This document shows, piece by piece, positions 6,272-8,080 of a DNA stretch of 8,080 nucleotides. The notes under the pieces are model-generated. The model was not told the DNA's origin. It ran no database searches and saw only the letters and a program-made list of their open reading frames with translations. The stretch is from positions 1-8,080 of the forward strand of contig JAFAWN010000437.1 in assembly GCA_019241735.1 (NCBI GenBank), in the 5' to 3' direction. This DNA is from Terriglobales bacterium (GTDB lineage Bacteria; Acidobacteriota; Terriglobia; Terriglobales; Acidobacteriaceae). A program made the position numbers and the translations under genes. Within the stretch, counting starts at the first letter, position 1; each line of letters begins with the position of its first letter.

Positions 6272-6730
6272 ATGAGGCGCGAATATCCGCTGGCGCCGGT
6301 AGTTGGGGTCGGCGCGGTCATCGTCGAACATGACCGGGCCTTGTTGGTGAAGCGGCGGCATGCGCCGTTAGCGGATGCGTGGTCGATTCCTGGAGGCGCG
6401 CTCGAACTCGGGGAAACAATTCGCGATGCGCTGGTCCGCGAGGTCAGGGAGGAAACAGGACTGAGCGTTGAGGTAGCAGATCTGCTGGGTATTTTTGACC
6501 GAATCATTCGCGATGCGAAAGGCGAGATTTTATATCACTACATCCTCATTGATTTTTTGTGCAGGATCACCGGCGGGGAGTGCCGGGCTAGGGACGACGC
6601 AAAAGAGATCCGGTGGTTCACTCTGGACGAAATAACCACGCTCTCGCTTCCGGAAGACACGGCTGAAGTTTTGCGATTAGGTTTTGAAAAAAAGCGCTTA
6701 AAACACGATCTCCCCGCTCGACCAGGCTAG
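6272..6730 (+). CDS. Nudix hydrolase
   Basis: This is a complete 152-residue single-domain Nudix protein, typical in length. The Nudix box matches GX5EX7REUXEEXGU exactly: Gly42, Glu48, then REVREETGL (56-64), where the glutamates bind Mg2+. Upstream, VGVGAVIVEHDRALLVKRR (residues 11-29) and WSIPGGALELGE (37-48) are the usual strands before the box. Such enzymes hydrolyse nucleoside diphosphates linked to another group; the pattern is closest to ADP-ribose or NADH pyrophosphatase-like members, but specificity cannot be read from the box. The gene is divergent from the LigD PE gene, with starts 97 bp apart, so a role in cleaning nucleotides or ADP-ribose during repair is possible but unproven. 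No good ribosome site precedes the ATG. A hairpin begins 16 nt after its stop. Confidence 0.94.
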   Translation: MRREYPLAPVVGVGAVIVEHDRALLVKRRHAPLADAWSIPGGALELGETIRDALVREVREETGLSVEVADLLGIFDRIIRDAKGEILYHYILIDFLCRITGGECRARDDAKEIRWFTLDEITTLSLPEDTAEVLRLGFEKKRLKHDLPARPG

Positions 6731-6738
6731 TTAACCGC

Positions 6739-6775
6739 AAAAAGAATGGGCCCACACCTTACAGTGCGAGCCCAT
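6739..6775 (-). terminator. Strong intrinsic terminator of the small RNA
   Basis: Read on the minus strand, ATGGGCTCGCAC (6775-6764) pairs along all 12 positions (two G-T) with GTGTGGGCCCAT (6757-6746) across the 6-nt loop TGTAAG, then TCTTTTT (6745-6739) follows. This is a classical Rho-independent terminator. On the plus strand the same stem, extended by ACCGC/GCGGT (6734-6738 and 6776-6780), may also close the Nudix transcript, though no T-tract follows in that direction. Confidence 0.85.
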
Positions 6776-6813
6776 GCGGTGTACTGTTTGGGATTGACCA
6801 AGAGGTGGTCACT

Positions 6814-6902
6814 CTAACGTGGCCCCTTCGGCACAAATCCGGGTCCCAGCGCGACCTTACGCTGGGCGGATTATCCTAACTCACCGGCTAGTGCTAACGT
6901 GG
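6814..6902. repeat. Nine-base direct repeat pair spaced 80 bp
   Basis: CTAACGTGG occurs at 6814-6822 and again at 6894-6902, both within the predicted small RNA (as CCACGTTAG in the RNA sense). The 7-bp hairpin lies between them. This may be two exposed loops of one motif or chance. Confidence 0.35.
6845..6866. repeat. Seven-bp perfect hairpin within the small RNA
   Basis: CCCAGCG (6845-6851) and CGCTGGG (6860-6866) pair perfectly across an 8-nt loop. It lies in the structured 3' part of the predicted RNA, with no T-tract on either strand, so termination is unlikely. Confidence 0.6.
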
Positions 6903-6952
6903 TTGGATCTGAAACCCCGGCAGACTAACTGCTCGCCGGCAGCACCAGAATC

Positions 6953-6970
6953 TTAGAGCGACCGCTCTAA
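6953..6970 (-). repeat. Perfect inverted repeat over the stop codon of the 19-codon ORF
   Basis: TTAGAGCG and CGCTCTAA are exact reverse complements separated by 2 nt; as RNA this folds to 7 bp with a GGUC loop. The TAG stop forms part of the 5' arm. Confidence 0.7.
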
Positions 6971-7026
6971 GTCGCAGCCACCTCACCTGGTCTTTTGCTA
7001 CTACTGCCACTATCAGAACTTGTCAT
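6967..7026 (-). CDS. 19-codon ORF with perfect ribosome site
   Basis: The peptide is MTSSDSGSSSKRPGEVAAT: Ser-rich at the front, with KRPGE in the second half and a small-residue end. It is hydrophilic, with no membrane segment, so it does not resemble type I toxin peptides. The ATG at 7026 lies 7 nt after AGGAGG in an uninterrupted AAAGGAGGTGG. The TAG at 6967-6969 lies inside a perfect inverted repeat, so a terminating ribosome would open or block that hairpin. I do not know a homologous peptide. Translation is likely if the RNA is made; whether the peptide or the act of translation matters is open. Confidence 0.5.
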   Translation of the reverse strand: MTSSDSGSSSKRPGEVAAT

Positions 7027-7030
7027 CCGA

Positions 7031-7041
7031 CCACCTCCTTT
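7031..7041 (-). promoter_or_regulatory. Extended Shine-Dalgarno sequence of the 19-codon ORF
   Basis: AAAGGAGGTGG on the minus strand contains the full complement of the usual 16S rRNA 3' end and is the strongest ribosome site in the window. Bases 7029-7037 are exactly complementary to the RNA segment from 6802-6810, so the site could be masked by long-range pairing. Confidence 0.75.
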
Positions 7042-7056
7042 CCGGTGTAATTGCAG

Positions 7057-7084
7057 ATTAAAACGAAACTGAGGTTGTCGTCAA
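7057..7084 (-). promoter_or_regulatory. Near-consensus sigma-70 promoter of the small RNA
   Basis: On the minus strand TTGACG (7084-7079) and TTTAAT (7062-7057) are separated by 16 nt, each matching consensus at five of six positions. Initiation is expected near 7051, about 25 nt before ATG 7026. It lies after the stop of the zinc-ribbon gene on the same strand, so the small RNA would be independently transcribed. Confidence 0.65.
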
Positions 7085-7103
7085 CCGGCACTAGGCGGGG
7101 TGC

Positions 7104-7141
7104 CCAAGTTGAGCTTCGCTGGCCCCGGAGCTGAGACTTGG
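7104..7141. repeat. Interrupted hairpin after the zinc-ribbon gene
   Basis: CCAAGT (7104-7109) pairs with ACTTGG (7136-7141), with AGCT/AGCT (7112-7115 and 7129-7132) stacked inside after a small bulge. It begins 8 nt after the stop of the gene at 7150-7929 and could stabilise the 3' end of the msrA-linked transcript. There is no T-tract, so termination is only possible. Confidence 0.35.
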
Positions 7142-7149
7142 CTCTACGA

Positions 7150-7929
7150 CTATGGCCACCACAGGTGGTAATGCAGGGTTGCCGAAGCTTGCACTGTAGC
7201 CGCCTGGCGGCGGGAAAATTTATTGCTGAAGATCAGATAATACGCGCCGGCGCCCCGGGGAAGTTCGGCTTCGAACTTACCTTCAGCGACTCGGCCGCTG
7301 TCGTAAAATGTGCGCGTCGCGAATCCATTCCGCCAATCGACGAATGCGTCGTCGGTAAGCAGGTACACCTCAATGTCTCCACTTGAGCTCGTGCCGAATT
7401 GCCCGCTGAGCTTTACCCCGCTGGCGCCCTTGGGCACATTGATTTTGTACGAAGAAAAACTCTGGGCACCCACAGAAAAGTTTTTATCTATGACGCTCTC
7501 AGTGTGCGGCCAAGTCATAACATCCTGCACCTGATGCGCGCGCGGGCTTTGGCTGGTGGTGCACCACGCGAGCAGGATCCCGACCGAGGCGAGGACGATC
7601 CCCAACGCAACTCGGCCTGTCCGGCGAGGGCGCTTCCAGACCTGGCTTATATCCCGGGAAGAGTGGGAGGAAGATGAGATGGACGATAGCGATGCCGGAT
7701 ATTTGGATCCGGGATTAACTGCCAATCCGCATTTCAAGCAGAATTCGGAATTCTCAGGGAGGCTGGCGCCGCAATTGCGGCAATCAGCCCGATGCCCTCC
7801 TACGACCAGCGCGGCCAGCGCAGCGCTTGCGGTCCCGCCGACCGGCTGTCCGCAACGCAAACAGAACCGGGATTCTTCCGGCAGATCAATTTCGCAACTA
7901 TTGCAGCGGACGCTGCTATCTTCCGGCAA
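7150..7929 (-). CDS. Membrane protein with two N-terminal zinc ribbons and a beta-rich C-terminal domain
   Basis: The 259-residue protein has three parts. Two zinc ribbons come first: Cys9, Cys12, Cys23, Cys26 and Cys50, Cys53, Cys64, Cys67; the second halves are near copies (LPEESRFCLRCG and LPENSEFCLKCG). A Ser-rich linker (79-91) and a basic stretch KRPRRTGR lead to one membrane helix (107-122). The remaining 120 residues have alternating strands (YKINVPKGASGVKLSGQF, GDIEVYLL, AYYLIFSNK), like a bacterial PPC or GOLD-type beta-sandwich, and would lie outside the cytoplasm. The start is a TTG at 7929: an in-frame TGA sits just upstream at 7939-7941 and AAAGGTGATC lies upstream of it. The gene follows msrA by 28 nt. 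The function is unknown; a sensor or scaffold at the membrane is inference. Confidence 0.85.
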   Translation of the reverse strand: MPEDSSVRCNSCEIDLPEESRFCLRCGQPVGGTASAALAALVVGGHRADCRNCGASLPENSEFCLKCGLAVNPGSKYPASLSSISSSSHSSRDISQVWKRPRRTGRVALGIVLASVGILLAWCTTSQSPRAHQVQDVMTWPHTESVIDKNFSVGAQSFSSYKINVPKGASGVKLSGQFGTSSSGDIEVYLLTDDAFVDWRNGFATRTFYDSGRVAEGKFEAELPRGAGAYYLIFSNKFSRRQAATVQASATLHYHLWWP

Positions 7930-7936
7930 GCGGACA

Positions 7937-7946
7937 GATCACCTTT
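7937..7946 (-). promoter_or_regulatory. Ribosome site deciding the TTG start
   Basis: AAAGGTGATC on the minus strand ends 7 nt before TTG 7929. A GTG overlaps it at 7940-7942 but is out of frame, so the TTG is the only start that keeps the first zinc ribbon intact. Confidence 0.5.
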
Positions 7947-7957
7947 CGGGGGAAGAT

Positions 7958-8080
7958 CTAGGCCTTGACGTGACAGGTTGCCAGACCACGTTTCTCAAGG
8001 TACTGCTGATGATAGTCTTCAGCCGGGAAAAACGTGACCGCGGGGACAATCTGAGTCACGATCGGCTTGCTGAAGCGCCC
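7958..8080 (-). CDS. msrA: Peptide-methionine (S)-S-oxide reductase MsrA, C-terminal 40 residues
   Basis: The gene enters from the right edge; 40 codons and the TAG at 7958-7960 are visible. The sequence SKPIVTQIVPAVTFFPAED, then YHQQYLEKRG, is the conserved C-terminal part of MsrA, in which the AEDYHQQYL segment borders the substrate site. The end, LATCHVKA, carries the Cys that in many MsrA proteins serves as a resolving cysteine during reduction by thioredoxin. MsrA repairs oxidised methionine in proteins. The catalytic GCFWG motif would lie beyond the window. It is followed by the zinc-ribbon gene at 28 nt on the same strand, so the two are probably co-transcribed. Confidence 0.93.
   Translation of the reverse strand, partial: GRFSKPIVTQIVPAVTFFPAEDYHQQYLEKRGLATCHVKA

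Larger units (their letters stand above)
6739..7051 (-). ncRNA. Unrecognised structured small RNA with a short ORF
   Basis: A transcript of about 310 nt is predicted, from a promoter at 7057-7084 to an intrinsic terminator ending at 6739. Its 5' end holds a 19-codon ORF with a very strong ribosome site. About 225 nt of structured RNA follow: a perfect hairpin over the stop codon (6953-6970), CCGGC/GCCGG at 6917-6939, a 7-bp hairpin at 6845-6866, GACCA/TGGTC at 6796-6810, and the terminator. I see none of the core motifs of tmRNA, RNase P RNA, 4.5S RNA or tRNA; the few I could compare do not fit 6S RNA either. It may be a dual-function RNA, a regulatory RNA, or a small peptide gene with a structured 3' UTR. 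The terminator faces the Nudix gene end, so antisense effects on that mRNA are limited. Confidence 0.6.

Noticed and set aside
6885..6969. Stop-codon read-through of the 19-codon ORF
   Set aside because: The frame continues 13 codons to a second TAG and then to a TAA, but the hairpins and multiple stops argue for RNA structure rather than coding.
6731..7080. tRNA, tmRNA, RNase P RNA, 4.5S or 6S RNA at the small-RNA locus
   Set aside because: A GGTTTCAGATCC stretch recalls a T-arm, but no acceptor stem, anticodon arm or CCA context fits. The conserved cores of the other RNAs are not seen by eye.
1..8080. CRISPR array, insertion sequence, prophage or attachment site
   Set aside because: No regularly spaced repeats, transposase or integrase frames, terminal inverted repeats or target duplications were seen.

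Overview
The window looks like chromosomal DNA from an Acidobacteriota-type soil bacterium. This is inferred from moderate-to-high GC, short independent genes on both strands, a LigD-type 3'-phosphoesterase with the N-terminus typical of that phylum, and several secreted or membrane proteins of poorly characterised kinds. No phage, transposon, CRISPR, tRNA or rRNA gene is visible.

Layout. Positions 1-349 hold the tail of a possible upstream gene and a 68-residue two-helix membrane protein. Positions 453-1188 form a cold-shock block: a near-consensus promoter, a leader of about 115 nt, a CspA-family gene, and an 87-residue protein of unknown function. A small OB-fold-like lipoprotein (1258-1608, minus) faces away from a CPBP/CAAX-type membrane protease (1784-2746, plus). 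Next come a short, extremely basic, histone-H1-like protein (2857-3105) and a secreted 347-residue protein of unknown function (3208-4251).

Positions 4244-6174 (minus) carry a DNA end-joining module: a LigD-type 3'-phosphoesterase (PE) followed by a LigD-type ATP-dependent ligase. The two frames are offset by -1. They meet at a run of nine A residues, two codons before the PE stop. The ligase frame stays open from that run down to its first ATG. Slippage on A9 would therefore make a 643-residue PE-ligase fusion. No polymerase domain or Ku gene lies in the window. A Nudix hydrolase (6272-6730) is transcribed divergently.

Positions 6739-7084 (minus) look empty at first but contain a self-contained small transcription unit: a near-consensus sigma-70 promoter, a perfect extended Shine-Dalgarno sequence, a 19-codon ORF whose stop lies in a perfect hairpin, several further hairpins, and a textbook intrinsic terminator. 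Nine nucleotides of the Shine-Dalgarno region are exactly complementary to a downstream hairpin. I do not recognise this RNA; it is the best candidate here for something undescribed.

The right end (minus) has the C-terminus of msrA, then, 28 nt after its stop, a protein with two zinc ribbons, one membrane helix and a predicted beta-rich outer domain, probably co-transcribed with msrA.
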